Part shown: positions 25,114 to 33,577 of the stretch, piece by piece | Position numbering within the stretch: the first letter of the stretch is position 1 | Layout: every line of letters begins with the position of its first letter | Origin: Bacillota bacterium | GTDB taxonomy: Bacteria; Bacillota; JADQBR01 | DNA length: 35,542 bases | Direction of reading: 5' to 3' | Assembly: GCA_016278515.1 (NCBI GenBank) | Contig: JADQBR010000127.1 | Location: 1 to 35,542 of the forward strand | The notes under the pieces: generated by a model | The model's input: the letters and a program-made list of their open reading frames with translations, nothing else | Told to the model about the DNA's origin: nothing | Databases searched by the model: none | Made by a program: the position numbers and the translations under genes

Positions 25114-26097
25114 TTAAATTTCATTTACTACAGTTTCGTTAACAATATTTCGAGGTAATTTTCCTGAAAACAAATCTATCATAGCTTGTGCAGTTTCTGT
25201 CGATAACATTTCTTCTGCATCATCAGAGTAAAATGCAGTATGCCCTGTTAAAATCACATTTTCGAAATCCATTAAAGGGTTATCAATTGTTGGCTCCTTT
25301 GCTGTGACATCCAATGCAGCTCCTGCTATTTCGCCATCTTCTAATACCTTTATTAATGCCTCTTCGTCCACAAGATTCCCCCTTGACGAATTGACTAAAT
25401 ACGCAGTTTTCTTCATCAAAGCCAATTCCTTAGAAGAAATAAGCGGTTTGTCGCTTCCAGGAACGTGTAACACAACAAAATCTGATGTTGTAAGCAACTG
25501 GTTAAAAGAAACCGGTTTCGCATTGTAAGACTGTATAGCATCTGGTTTGATAAAACTATCATATACAACAGCGTCCATTCCCAATGCTGTTACGTATTTC
25601 CAGGTGTTTCTACCTATCCGGCCAAACCCAACTATCCCTGCGGTTAATTTTGACAGTTTTCGAGTACCACTCATTAGGCTTCTTCTTTTTTTCCATTGAT
25701 TACTTCTTATTGTTTTATTCATCAAAACTATTTTTCTTGCTAATACTAACATTAATGAAACTGTATGCTCAGCAACTTCTCTACTTGAAGCATCGGGAAC
25801 GTTAGTGACTAATACGCCATTTTTTGTTGCAACACTAACATCGATATTATCAACCCCTATACCATATCGACTGATAATGCGACATCTTTCAAAGGAGCCA
25901 AGCACTCTTTCTGTAAACGGCTCGCGCGACCCGCAAATAATACCATCAACCTGCTTTGCTGCATTAATTAATTCTTCTTCATCTGTTATGGCCTTCTTCA
26001 TCACTTTAAAACCAGCATTATTTAGGATTTCTTCTTCTACTGAATTGACCTCCGATGTTTGTCGAGTTATTAAAATAACTTTATCGTCTACGCTCAT
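25114..26097 (-). CDS. D-isomer-specific 2-hydroxyacid dehydrogenase (SerA-like)
   Basis: NAD-dependent oxidoreductase interconverting a 2-hydroxyacid and a 2-oxoacid, 327 residues from the ATG at 26097 (GGGGAGG upstream). The NAD fold carries GIVGFGRIGRNTW and VVYD; catalytic residues are Arg in LVNSSRGNLVDEEAL, Glu in DVTAKEP and His in LTGHTAFYS. It lacks the ACT/regulatory domain of biosynthetic SerA. (S)-sulfolactate dehydrogenase SlcC belongs to this same family and also sits beside TctABC-type transporters in sulfolactate degraders, which makes it one candidate role, alongside malate-, glycerate- or other hydroxyacid oxidation. It lies directly after tctA, so it probably acts on the imported compound or its product. 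Confidence 0.86.
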   Translation of the reverse strand: MSVDDKVILITRQTSEVNSVEEEILNNAGFKVMKKAITDEEELINAAKQVDGIICGSREPFTERVLGSFERCRIISRYGIGVDNIDVSVATKNGVLVTNVPDASSREVAEHTVSLMLVLARKIVLMNKTIRSNQWKKRRSLMSGTRKLSKLTAGIVGFGRIGRNTWKYVTALGMDAVVYDSFIKPDAIQSYNAKPVSFNQLLTTSDFVVLHVPGSDKPLISSKELALMKKTAYLVNSSRGNLVDEEALIKVLEDGEIAGAALDVTAKEPTIDNPLMDFENVILTGHTAFYSDDAEEMLSTETAQAMIDLFSGKLPRNIVNETVVNEI

Positions 26098-26208
26098 AAT
26101 AATCCTCCCCACTTTATTCGACGGCTTCGTCAACTGTTAACATTTGATAATGCTGTTGGAAAACTGCCTGCTGTACAACAAAAAATAGAGTAAAAAATAT
26201 CAAACCAG

Positions 26209-27720
26209 TTACATTACCTGACTTTCTTCGTTTCTTGTTCTGCGTGACCTAATCGTAGGCAGCACTAACATTATTAAAGCAAGAAGTAAACAAAATGAGG
26301 CAATCGGAGTAAATAACTCGCCAACGCCACCTATCTTTAGTGCCAATCGTAAGTTTGATTCTAACCCCCCACCCAATACAAGTCCTAAAACTGTCGGTGC
26401 CACAGGGAAGTCAAAGTGTTTCATTAAGTAGCCAATAATTCCAAATAAAGCTACAATGTAAATATCCGTCAATGAATTTCTTAAAAAATAGGTCCCGGAA
26501 ACTGCCAGTACAAAAACTAATCCAGCAATAATAGGTTTTGCAATGTACATTAATTTTTCAAACAACGGAATAGACAATTGGAAAACAATAAAAGCAGCTA
26601 GCCCTCCGATAATATAAGATGCCGTTAGGTAGGATATCAAACCGGGCTGTTCAACAATTAATAACGGGCCTGGTAAAATATCATGCATCATCAAAGCAGC
26701 TAGCATTACGGCAGTAGTACTTGAACCCGGTATACCAAGAGACAACATAGGCACCAATGCCCCTGCTGATGCAGCATTATTTGCTGACTCACTGGCAGCC
26801 ACTCCTTCAATTGCACCCTTACCGAATTTTTCCGGCGTCTTAGACCTTTGCCTTGCTAAGTTCCACGACATCATACCGGCAACCGTTGCTCCAGCGCCTG
26901 GAATGCTACCAACTACAAACCCTACAATGCTCGAAATAATGTTTGTAGGTAACATCTTTGCACGTTCCAACAAAGTAGGACCATTTGCCTTAGTGTTTAG
27001 GGCTTTTTCTTCCTCCACTTTGTCTCCTTCAAACATTTTCCCTTTTTGAAGCAGCAAAATTGCCTCAGATATCCCAAACAATCCAATCATGGCAGGAACA
27101 AATGGAATACCTGAATACAGACCTATTTTTCCAAATGTATACCTGGGTACAGTAGTTAGGGGGTCTATCCCTATCGTAGTAATGGCAACACCAAAAGCTA
27201 AAGCAATTATACTCCGCCATATCGATCCTTTGCTTAATCCGGCAACACAGGCTAAGCCTAAAACCATCAGAGCAAAAGTTTCAGCGGGTCCAAAGGCCAA
27301 AGCAGCCTTTCCCACAACATTCGCTAAGAAATAAAACATAACAGCTCCGAGTATACATCCAACAAATGAGGAAAAATTTGAAACAAAAAGTGCCTCCTTA
27401 GCCTTACCTTTTACTGCTAAAGGATAACCATCTATGGCTGTTATAAATGCAGGGGGCGTACCTGGGGTATTTACCAGTATTGCCGGAATAGCTCCGCCAA
27501 AGTTCGCCCCAAAATAAATGCCAGCCAACATTACCATTGACACATCCGTTGGCATTAAAAACGTCAAAGGCAATAGCAATGCAACGGCGGTAGGCGAACC
27601 AAAAGCAGGTAAAAAACCAACAAAAACTCCTCCAAGAGCACCCAATAAGACTGCAATAATCATCTGAACATTTGAAGCCATGTATAAAACATTGCTGAAA
27701 AACGATACATCATTTCCCAA
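26209..27720 (-). CDS. tctA: Tripartite tricarboxylate transporter large permease TctA
   Basis: A 503-residue membrane protein with about 11-12 helices forming the translocation channel of a TTT-family secondary transporter. Family motifs are ALGGVFVGFLPAFGSPTAVALLLP near the N-terminus, YFGANFGGAIPAILVNTPGTP, GSIPGAGATVAGMMSWNLAR and SNNAASAGALVPMLSLGIPGS. The start is TTG at 27720 with GGAGGTG upstream; the first in-frame ATG is 12 codons later without a comparable site. It works with TctB (next upstream, 34-base gap) and periplasmic-type TctC. Transported acid unknown; TTT systems take citrate, tartrate, terephthalate, sulfolactate and many others. Confidence 0.95.
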   Translation of the reverse strand: MGNDVSFFSNVLYMASNVQMIIAVLLGALGGVFVGFLPAFGSPTAVALLLPLTFLMPTDVSMVMLAGIYFGANFGGAIPAILVNTPGTPPAFITAIDGYPLAVKGKAKEALFVSNFSSFVGCILGAVMFYFLANVVGKAALAFGPAETFALMVLGLACVAGLSKGSIWRSIIALAFGVAITTIGIDPLTTVPRYTFGKIGLYSGIPFVPAMIGLFGISEAILLLQKGKMFEGDKVEEEKALNTKANGPTLLERAKMLPTNIISSIVGFVVGSIPGAGATVAGMMSWNLARQRSKTPEKFGKGAIEGVAASESANNAASAGALVPMLSLGIPGSSTTAVMLAALMMHDILPGPLLIVEQPGLISYLTASYIIGGLAAFIVFQLSIPLFEKLMYIAKPIIAGLVFVLAVSGTYFLRNSLTDIYIVALFGIIGYLMKHFDFPVAPTVLGLVLGGGLESNLRLALKIGGVGELFTPIASFCLLLALIMLVLPTIRSRRTRNEESQVM

Positions 27721-27754
27721 ACCTTACACCTCCAAGGTAAAGTAGTACTCTATA

Positions 27755-28180
27755 TTATTGGATCCAAACGTAAGGAAGATGAAGCCACCAACCAAATACT
27801 AAATATATAGAAACGGTTGTTATGATGGGTATAAGAATTAAAAGAAATTTCCTGCGATAACCTCCAGCTGTTAATACTGCTGCAAAAGCAAGTCCACTAC
27901 CGATAGCGATACCTAAAAATTCCATTAAAAACACGACAAGAACAGTTAATGCGACTAGAAACGCACTCCATTTCAGTCCTTGAATTAATGTCTGCTTTCC
28001 ATTAACGGGAATCACCCCTTCGACAATGCACATAACCCCAGCTATAAGCGCGATTATACCTATTATAACCGGAAATAGACCTGGCCCGGGATTTCCTTCG
28101 GTCCAGAGTGACCATTTCAGAGCTCCGATAGTATACGCTAAACTCACGATGACAATTAACAATCCTACAATCCTATTCAA
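27755..28180 (-). CDS. tctB: Tripartite tricarboxylate transporter small permease TctB
   Basis: A 141-residue membrane protein with four helices, the small subunit of the TTT transporter. The GPGLFPVIIGIIALIAGV motif near residue 32 is the family signature. The TTG start at 28180 has GAGGAGGG upstream. It heads a run of minus-strand genes (tctB, tctA, hydroxyacid dehydrogenase, ferredoxin fusion, AbrB halves). Upstream lies a 584-base gap with a long hairpin, separating it from the M24 hydrolase and tctC, so the transporter genes are split over two transcription units or joined by a long internal spacer. Confidence 0.9.
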   Translation of the reverse strand: MNRIVGLLIVIVSLAYTIGALKWSLWTEGNPGPGLFPVIIGIIALIAGVMCIVEGVIPVNGKQTLIQGLKWSAFLVALTVLVVFLMEFLGIAIGSGLAFAAVLTAGGYRRKFLLILIPIITTVSIYLVFGWWLHLPYVWIQ

Positions 28181-28258
28181 AAGTGTCCCTCCTCACGTAA
28201 AAATATGGTTTAGAACGCAAAACCACAAAACATACAATTTCTACTTCCCACATTAAAC

Positions 28259-28333
28259 CTCAGGCCCTTTCCCGATACTATCAGTCATGCTCTTAAACTG
28301 TGAAGTCGCATCTAGAAGGAAACCGGGCCTGAG
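28259..28333 (-). repeat. Long imperfect hairpin upstream of tctB
   Basis: Outer arms CTCAGGCCC (28259-28267) and GGGCCTGAG (28325-28333) pair perfectly. Inside them TTTCC pairs with GGAAA after a 2-base bulge, and shorter matches (GAT/ATC, ACT/AGT, CAGT/ACTG) continue towards a terminal loop of about 11 bases. There is no T-run on either side, so it is not a simple terminator. It sits about 79 bases before the tctB start, in what would be its 5' leader, and could be a regulatory or processing structure. Confidence 0.5.
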
Positions 28334-28407
28334 TCTTTTAAACTATCGAAAACTCTTTCAACCTTTTAATTTTGAATTGAACCTTTCATGATATTCTTAG
28401 ATTACAA

Positions 28408-28413
28408 ATTATA
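28408..28413 (-). promoter_or_regulatory. Possible -10 box for tctBA
   Basis: A perfect TATAAT on the minus strand, about 230 bases before tctB. No matching -35 hexamer lies at 16-18 bases, so this is a weak call. If used, the transcript would contain the 28259-28333 hairpin. Confidence 0.22.
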
Positions 28414-28764
28414 CGATGATTGACTAAATATTATCTATACAAGCGCCATTACTAGAAATGCTACCAGTCACAAAACTGCATCTAAGTGAGAAAAACAGAA
28501 GATTAGCAATCCTTTAATCTACTCTGGGAACATCACGAAAAGTCCATTTCCTCATTGTCTTTAGTAAAAAGGAGGCGACCTCGCTAAATCTGTTTAATAT
28601 ATTCCCGAGCCCAAAGATCTCTATTTTGAACATCCATATAGTTTACTAGTATTTGCCTGTTAAATTAAATAAGTAATTAGGGCCACCCCAATGTAGTGGT
28701 TGTGTTTTTATTTGTATTCTTAAACCTCCGATGGCCCTTAATATGACAAACTGTTTTGGTGCTG

Positions 28765-29979
28765 TTATCTATTTCTGTATTGCGCAGTTCTACCGGTTGT
28801 CTTGTCAAGAGGATGTGTCTCTTTTAGCAGTCGCGCCTCAAATGGATACGTAGTCGTTATTTCTGGTTCATCGTCAATACGTGTATTGTTCTCTAGGCGG
28901 AAGCCTCCAGTTTCAGGTGTACCACCATAAGGCTCCGTATTGATAACCATATTCTTTCGTAAAGTTATCGGGTTTTTATGTGATACTCTACTAAAGAACG
29001 GTGGTTCCCAAGGGTTAACCCCTGCTCCATGTCCCAGGGAATCCCTTACGTAAGGTTCAGCAGCAGCTACTACATCCGCATTTGTGTTGCCAGGTTTTGC
29101 CGTCCCGCACGCCTCGAACAAGTGCCAGTAAACGTCTTGATGTAAGTCAATTTGCTCTTGTGTGGGTAAGACATCTCCGCAAATCCAAGTCCTTGTGAAA
29201 TCGCCCCAATATCCGTTATAACAACCGCCGATATCAATGATTACTAAGTCTCCGTGTCTCATAATCCTATCAGATGTAAATCTCCTATAAGGATGGGTAT
29301 ATGGGCCAGAAGCAACTATATTAGCACATTGAGTCCATTCACTGCCCATTGCAGTCATCGTACGCCAAGCTTCTGAAAGCACTTCGCACTCCCGAACTCC
29401 CGGTTTCAATACCCTTAATGCAGCATCCATACCAGCCTCAGTAATAGCAGTTGCTGCTCTAAGACACTCTATCTCATCCTCTGTCTTTATCATTTTTGCT
29501 TCTAAAAGAGTCTCGTAACCACTTACAAATTCCGTCTCTGGAAATTGTTCTTTGAAGATTTCTGCTATTATTGGGGTGTAAATATCTACACCTACCCGTT
29601 CACCTTTTAAATCACCCAAAAGTCCTTTTATTCTATCGCAAAAATCTACTATTCCCGCTGGTTCTCTAAAGTTTGCCCTCGGTTGAAACTGGTCTTTTGT
29701 CATCCACGGCATGGAACTAGCGCGTTTTATATCATGAGTAAATACTATTGGTTCCCCATCTTTCGGCAGTACTGTTGTTACGTTGCCCACGATAAATGCA
29801 GGACCTAAATGATGTCTAAAGCTAGTAAGGTAACGAGCATCCTCGGTTCTTAAAACCAATAACGCTGCAAGTCCTGATTCCTTAAGCGCCTTCTTTGCTT
29901 TATCTAACCTTTCACGACGAAGTCTGTCAAAATTAATTCGTTGTTCCCAATCGACTCCCATTAAACCAAATTGTGACAT
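28765..29979 (-). CDS. M24-family metallohydrolase (creatinase / Xaa-Pro peptidase-like)
   Basis: A 404-residue protein of the pita-bread fold family. An N-terminal creatinase-like domain (about 10-155) precedes the catalytic domain, where all five metal ligands are visible: Asp249 and Asp260 (DIGGCYNGYWGDFTRTW), His317 (SLGHGAG), Glu349 (INTEPYGG) and Glu363 (FRLENNTRI). The ATG at 29979 follows GGGAGG by seven bases. The family includes prolidases, creatinase, ectoine hydrolase and the DMSP lyase DddP, so the name peptidase is not safe. Lying between tctC and tctB, it more probably acts on the imported small molecule than on peptides. It lacks a signal peptide and should be cytoplasmic. Confidence 0.85.
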   Translation of the reverse strand: MSQFGLMGVDWEQRINFDRLRRERLDKAKKALKESGLAALLVLRTEDARYLTSFRHHLGPAFIVGNVTTVLPKDGEPIVFTHDIKRASSMPWMTKDQFQPRANFREPAGIVDFCDRIKGLLGDLKGERVGVDIYTPIIAEIFKEQFPETEFVSGYETLLEAKMIKTEDEIECLRAATAITEAGMDAALRVLKPGVRECEVLSEAWRTMTAMGSEWTQCANIVASGPYTHPYRRFTSDRIMRHGDLVIIDIGGCYNGYWGDFTRTWICGDVLPTQEQIDLHQDVYWHLFEACGTAKPGNTNADVVAAAEPYVRDSLGHGAGVNPWEPPFFSRVSHKNPITLRKNMVINTEPYGGTPETGGFRLENNTRIDDEPEITTTYPFEARLLKETHPLDKTTGRTAQYRNR

Positions 29980-30045
29980 GATGTGGCCTCCCAAATTAAA
30001 TTATGGCATTTTGTAATGCTAGATGTCTTATTGCAACTCATACTA

Positions 30046-31095
30046 CTATTCCGGTAACATACCCATATCCCCGTATACTTGCTTATAGTGATCCTGTCTT
30101 TCCTTAACTACCTCGGCAAATTCATTTGGCCCTTTGTAATCTATAATAGAATCTCTGTTTTCAAGGTAGCTTTGCCACTCATCAGTATTTGCGATCTTCT
30201 CAAACAAGTCTGCATAGTAGTCAATTGCCTCTTGTGGAATGTCTTTTGGTGCAGCTATACCACGAACGTGATAATAGTTAACATCTACGCCCAGTTCTTT
30301 CAATGTTGGCAAATCTGGAAAAGCATCGACTCTATCTTTATAGGTAGTAACTATCGGACGCAACAGTCCTGCTTCCACGTTCTTAAGAATTGAACCAGGA
30401 CCACGACCACCAAAATCTACATGACCGCCAATAAGGGCTTTAAGGGCATCCCCTCCACCTTCAAAAGGTACAACATTAAACTTAACTCCTTTAGCTTGCT
30501 CAATACCCTGTATAATCTCTAGTTCCGCAGATGTCGGCCCAGCTATTCCCCAACTAATTTTACCCGGGTTAGCTTTGGCCGCTGCTATTACATCATCGAA
30601 AGTCTTATATGGAGAATTAGCCGGTACTGCCAACACTGCAGTATCTGCAGCAAACGATGCCAGGGGCGTAAAATCTTTAGTTACATCTAATTTTACGTCT
30701 GCACTAAGAAGCGGAGTAAGCCACCACATACCACTAATAGGAACTAAACTGTAAGGATCTCCTACCTTTTGTGCAACTTCAGTGGAGCCAATCGCACCTC
30801 CTGCGCCAGGCTTATTAACTAAAGAAAACGGTTTGTCAATGAATCCTTTTTCTTCAGCAATTTGAGCCAATTTCCGAGCTATTTGATCGTTACCACCGCC
30901 TGTAGCAAAAGGAATAGTAATTTCTATCTGTCTTTCCGGTACCCATGCAGTTTCCTCTTGTGCTGGTTCCTGAGATTGCGCTTCCTCTTTAGTTCCCTGA
31001 TTATCCTGTGTTCCTTCTTGAACGCCGCAACCCATTACGGCAACCACAAGTAATGCCAAAACAATAAGAAATACACCAATTTTTACTTTTTTCAT
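30046..31095 (-). CDS. tctC: Tripartite tricarboxylate transporter substrate-binding lipoprotein TctC
   Basis: A 349-residue extracytoplasmic binding protein that hands substrate to TctBA. The ATG at 31095 is chosen because GGAGG lies ahead of it and it begins a classical lipoprotein signal: a Lys-rich start, a hydrophobic core and the lipobox AVMGC with Cys23 as the lipid-bearing residue. A Gln/Glu-rich linker (about 24-50) leads into the Bug/TctC fold with ITIPFATGGGNDQIARKLA and NKPGAGGAIGSTEVAQ, the loop that binds a carboxylate through water. As a Gram-positive-type lipoprotein it would be tethered to the outer membrane face. The M24 gene begins 66 bases after its stop. Confidence 0.93.
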   Translation of the reverse strand: MKKVKIGVFLIVLALLVVAVMGCGVQEGTQDNQGTKEEAQSQEPAQEETAWVPERQIEITIPFATGGGNDQIARKLAQIAEEKGFIDKPFSLVNKPGAGGAIGSTEVAQKVGDPYSLVPISGMWWLTPLLSADVKLDVTKDFTPLASFAADTAVLAVPANSPYKTFDDVIAAAKANPGKISWGIAGPTSAELEIIQGIEQAKGVKFNVVPFEGGGDALKALIGGHVDFGGRGPGSILKNVEAGLLRPIVTTYKDRVDAFPDLPTLKELGVDVNYYHVRGIAAPKDIPQEAIDYYADLFEKIANTDEWQSYLENRDSIIDYKGPNEFAEVVKERQDHYKQVYGDMGMLPE

Positions 31096-31274
31096 TTTTA
31101 GAAAACCTCCATTTTTTTTCTCGTTTTGGTCTGTCTTCAGAAAAGTTCTCCTTTTACTAATATCCTCTATCTTCACCCCCTTACTAAAACTAATTTACTT
31201 TATGAACCAGAGTATCCATAACTTTTAAAATATTCCACGCTAACTCTGTACTAGTAAGTCAACAAAAATTAGTT

Positions 31275-32498
31275 CTATTGTTTTGCTTGGACAGTTTCAA
31301 CAATTTGCTTAAATTCTGAGTCCGTTAGTTCTCTCTTTACTTCTAGCGCCATTTCCTTTATACGCCGCAGAACTTCACCAACCAACGCATCGTCCAAAGA
31401 CATACCTAACTCTTCGAGTTTCATAGTAACTGAGGCCTTTCCACTCTTTTTACCAATTGAAAACCTCAATTCTCTGCCTATAAATTTTGGCAGCAAAGGA
31501 AAGAGAACGGTCGGATTTTTTTTGACAATATCCATGCCCATCCCCGTTTCTTTTGTGAAAGCAACTTTACCGACAATTGGTTGGTTAAAACCCGTTTCTA
31601 TACCGGAGCACTCTGCAACCAACTTACTAACTGCGGCTATCTTTTCGAAATTAACTGGTAAATTTATACCATACAGCGTCCTTAATGTTACCATTATTTG
31701 TTCTAACGGAGCATTTCCGCATCTTGAACCTAAACCATTTATACACCCATGTACGACCTCAGCCCCTGCTTCCACTGCAGCCGTGGTACTTGCCACAGCA
31801 AGTCCAAAGTCATTATGTGTGTGCACCTCGATCGGTACAGATGGAATCCAAGTTTTAATGTTCTCAATCAAGTACTTAATTGATAATGGAATCGCCGATC
31901 CAGTTGTATCCACTACTGCCAAAGAATCCGGCGAAGTTTTTTCCCATGTACCCACAATCAGCTTTTTCAAAAAGTCAAGTTTTGCTCGCGTTGCATCCAT
32001 GGGGAAGAGCACAGTATAAAGCCCTAGTTCCTTAGCCAATTGCACACTTTCAATCGTTAACTTACATATATCATCTTCTGACCACTTGGTAAACTGGTGC
32101 AAGAGGCGCGGATAACCCGACGGTACTTCCAACACTATTCCCCATGCTCCTAGTTCCTTTGCCCTTTTAATGTCATCTTCTCTGGCGCGGCAAAACACCA
32201 TGATTTTAGCATTGAGGCCTAAACTTGCAATTGTTCTTATCGCATCTGCATCCTCTTCAGAAACCGCTGGCATTCCTGCTTCTATTCTGTCAACACCTAA
32301 TTCATCCAAGGCCTTCGCGATGGCTATCTTGTCATCCCGTGAAAATACAACGCCCGGGCTTTGTTCACCGTCCCTTAATGTTGCGTCATGTGTCATAATT
32401 CTTTGCGGAATATTCATGTTGTCTTTGACTTTAGCCGCAAAATTGTTTTCACTTATCCACCAGTTATCTGCTTTACCGTCTAGCATGTTACTTTTCAA
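31275..32498 (-). CDS. Homocitrate / isopropylmalate / citramalate synthase-like DRE-TIM enzyme
   Basis: A 407-residue HMGL-like enzyme that joins or cleaves an acyl-CoA and a 2-oxoacid. The DRE-TIM core is intact: HDATLRDGEQSPGV for metal and substrate, EAGMPAVSEEDA, the metal His pair in EVHTHNDFGLAVAST and NGLGSRCGNAPLEQ. It lacks the C-terminal allosteric domain of LeuA, so it is closer to NifV, archaeal AksA/homocitrate synthase or Re-citrate synthase. The start is TTG at 32498 with GGGGGG upstream; an ATG four codons on is possible. In this cluster, beside an ADP-forming CoA ligase, it may cleave or build an intermediate of an imported acid. Re-citrate synthase is a real alternative, given the nearby aconitase and isocitrate dehydrogenase. 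Confidence 0.82.
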   Translation of the reverse strand: MKSNMLDGKADNWWISENNFAAKVKDNMNIPQRIMTHDATLRDGEQSPGVVFSRDDKIAIAKALDELGVDRIEAGMPAVSEEDADAIRTIASLGLNAKIMVFCRAREDDIKRAKELGAWGIVLEVPSGYPRLLHQFTKWSEDDICKLTIESVQLAKELGLYTVLFPMDATRAKLDFLKKLIVGTWEKTSPDSLAVVDTTGSAIPLSIKYLIENIKTWIPSVPIEVHTHNDFGLAVASTTAAVEAGAEVVHGCINGLGSRCGNAPLEQIMVTLRTLYGINLPVNFEKIAAVSKLVAECSGIETGFNQPIVGKVAFTKETGMGMDIVKKNPTVLFPLLPKFIGRELRFSIGKKSGKASVTMKLEELGMSLDDALVGEVLRRIKEMALEVKRELTDSEFKQIVETVQAKQ

Positions 32499-32540
32499 AG
32501 ATATCCCCCCACAATTTAAATTTGTTAATTCAATTCGTGC

Positions 32541-33551
32541 TCATTTTTTTGGATTGATTACCACTCTAAACATATTCTTGTCTTTATTCGAAATAGCACT
32601 AAACGCCTCAGCAATATCTGATAAATTAAAAGTATGACTTATTAGCGGGGCAACTGATATGCTTTCATTTGCCAGTATGTTAACAGCAGAATCGTAATCA
32701 CCTCTTCCTCCTTTTGAGCCAACTATGGATATTTCTTTACTGTACAGTTTAGTAGCATCAAACTTTTCGATAGGCGATTTGTAAATACTGTAAACAACGA
32801 CGGTTCCTCCGGGTTTCACTACTTCTACTGCATTCTTAAATGCGGAAGTCGCCCCTGACGCTTCTACAACGACATCTGGTTCCATTGCGGCTAAAGATGC
32901 GATGTCCAAATCCGACCTACCAATAACTTCATCGGCCCCCAATTCAACAGCCGCCCTCAATCTAGATGCACGACTCCCTCCGACTACCACCACTTTATCT
33001 GCACCATAGGTCTTGAGTACTTGCAAAATGATAAGAGCAGAATGACCAGAGCCAAATACTATTGCCGATTGGCCAGCAGTAATTTTCGCTTTTCTTACCG
33101 CGTGACTCGCACATGCTATAGGAATAAATGATTGAGCATTATCCATATCAACATTTCCAGGCAATTTGTATACCACTTGTCTGGGAACATAAACAAATTC
33201 AGCCATTGCACCATTCAATTTACGCCCCATCGATTGTCTATCAGTGCAGAAAATTGGTTTACCAGTCCGGCAGGCTCTACATTTGCCACATGCCCAACTC
33301 CCACCTGCAGTTACCCTATCACCGGGCTTTAGGTCCTTAACTTCCTCTCCGACTTCGTCTACCACTCCTGCAAATTCATGACCGAGAACTATTGGTATAT
33401 TGCTTTCGTAAACTCCCTCATATACGAGAACATCCGTACCGCAAATCCCAACTTTCTCAACACGAATTTTTACCTCTTCTGCGGTCCTTGTCCTATCCGG
33501 AATTTCAACTACTTTTAAATCTTTACGTCCATACAAAACGGCAGCCCGCAT
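32541..33551 (-). CDS. Zinc-dependent medium-chain alcohol/polyol dehydrogenase
   Basis: A 336-residue NAD(P)-dependent oxidoreductase of the threonine/sorbitol dehydrogenase type. Catalytic zinc ligands are in GICGTD and LGHEFAGVV; the structural zinc site has four cysteines in ACGKCRACRTGKPIFC. The cofactor fold carries AIVFGSGHSALIILQVLK, in which the usual GxGxxG reads GSGHSA. It oxidises a secondary alcohol to a ketone or the reverse. It lies 42 bases upstream of the DRE-TIM enzyme gene and 26 bases after the ComA-like gene, so it very probably supplies or uses a 2-oxo or 3-oxo acid in the same pathway. Substrate unknown. Confidence 0.86.
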   Translation of the reverse strand: MRAAVLYGRKDLKVVEIPDRTRTAEEVKIRVEKVGICGTDVLVYEGVYESNIPIVLGHEFAGVVDEVGEEVKDLKPGDRVTAGGSWACGKCRACRTGKPIFCTDRQSMGRKLNGAMAEFVYVPRQVVYKLPGNVDMDNAQSFIPIACASHAVRKAKITAGQSAIVFGSGHSALIILQVLKTYGADKVVVVGGSRASRLRAAVELGADEVIGRSDLDIASLAAMEPDVVVEASGATSAFKNAVEVVKPGGTVVVYSIYKSPIEKFDATKLYSKEISIVGSKGGRGDYDSAVNILANESISVAPLISHTFNLSDIAEAFSAISNKDKNMFRVVINPKK

Positions 33552-33577
33552 CTATTTATCCACTCCCTTTGCATATG

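Larger units (their letters stand above)
28181..28764. other. 584-base non-coding spacer inside the transporter cluster
   Basis: No open frame with a credible start and codon pattern was found on either strand. It contains a long imperfect hairpin (28259-28333) and a perfect TATAAT on the minus strand at 28413-28408 without a good -35 box. An AAAGGAGG at 28568-28575 (plus strand) is not followed by a start codon. A short inverted repeat (AGATTA/TAATCT) lies near 28500. The spacer is long for a cluster whose other gaps are under 180 bases. Confidence 0.5.

Noticed and set aside
28568-28590. AAAGGAGG ribosome-like site in the tctB spacer as evidence of a small plus-strand gene
   Set aside because: No ATG, GTG or TTG at a usable distance opens a frame of meaningful length.
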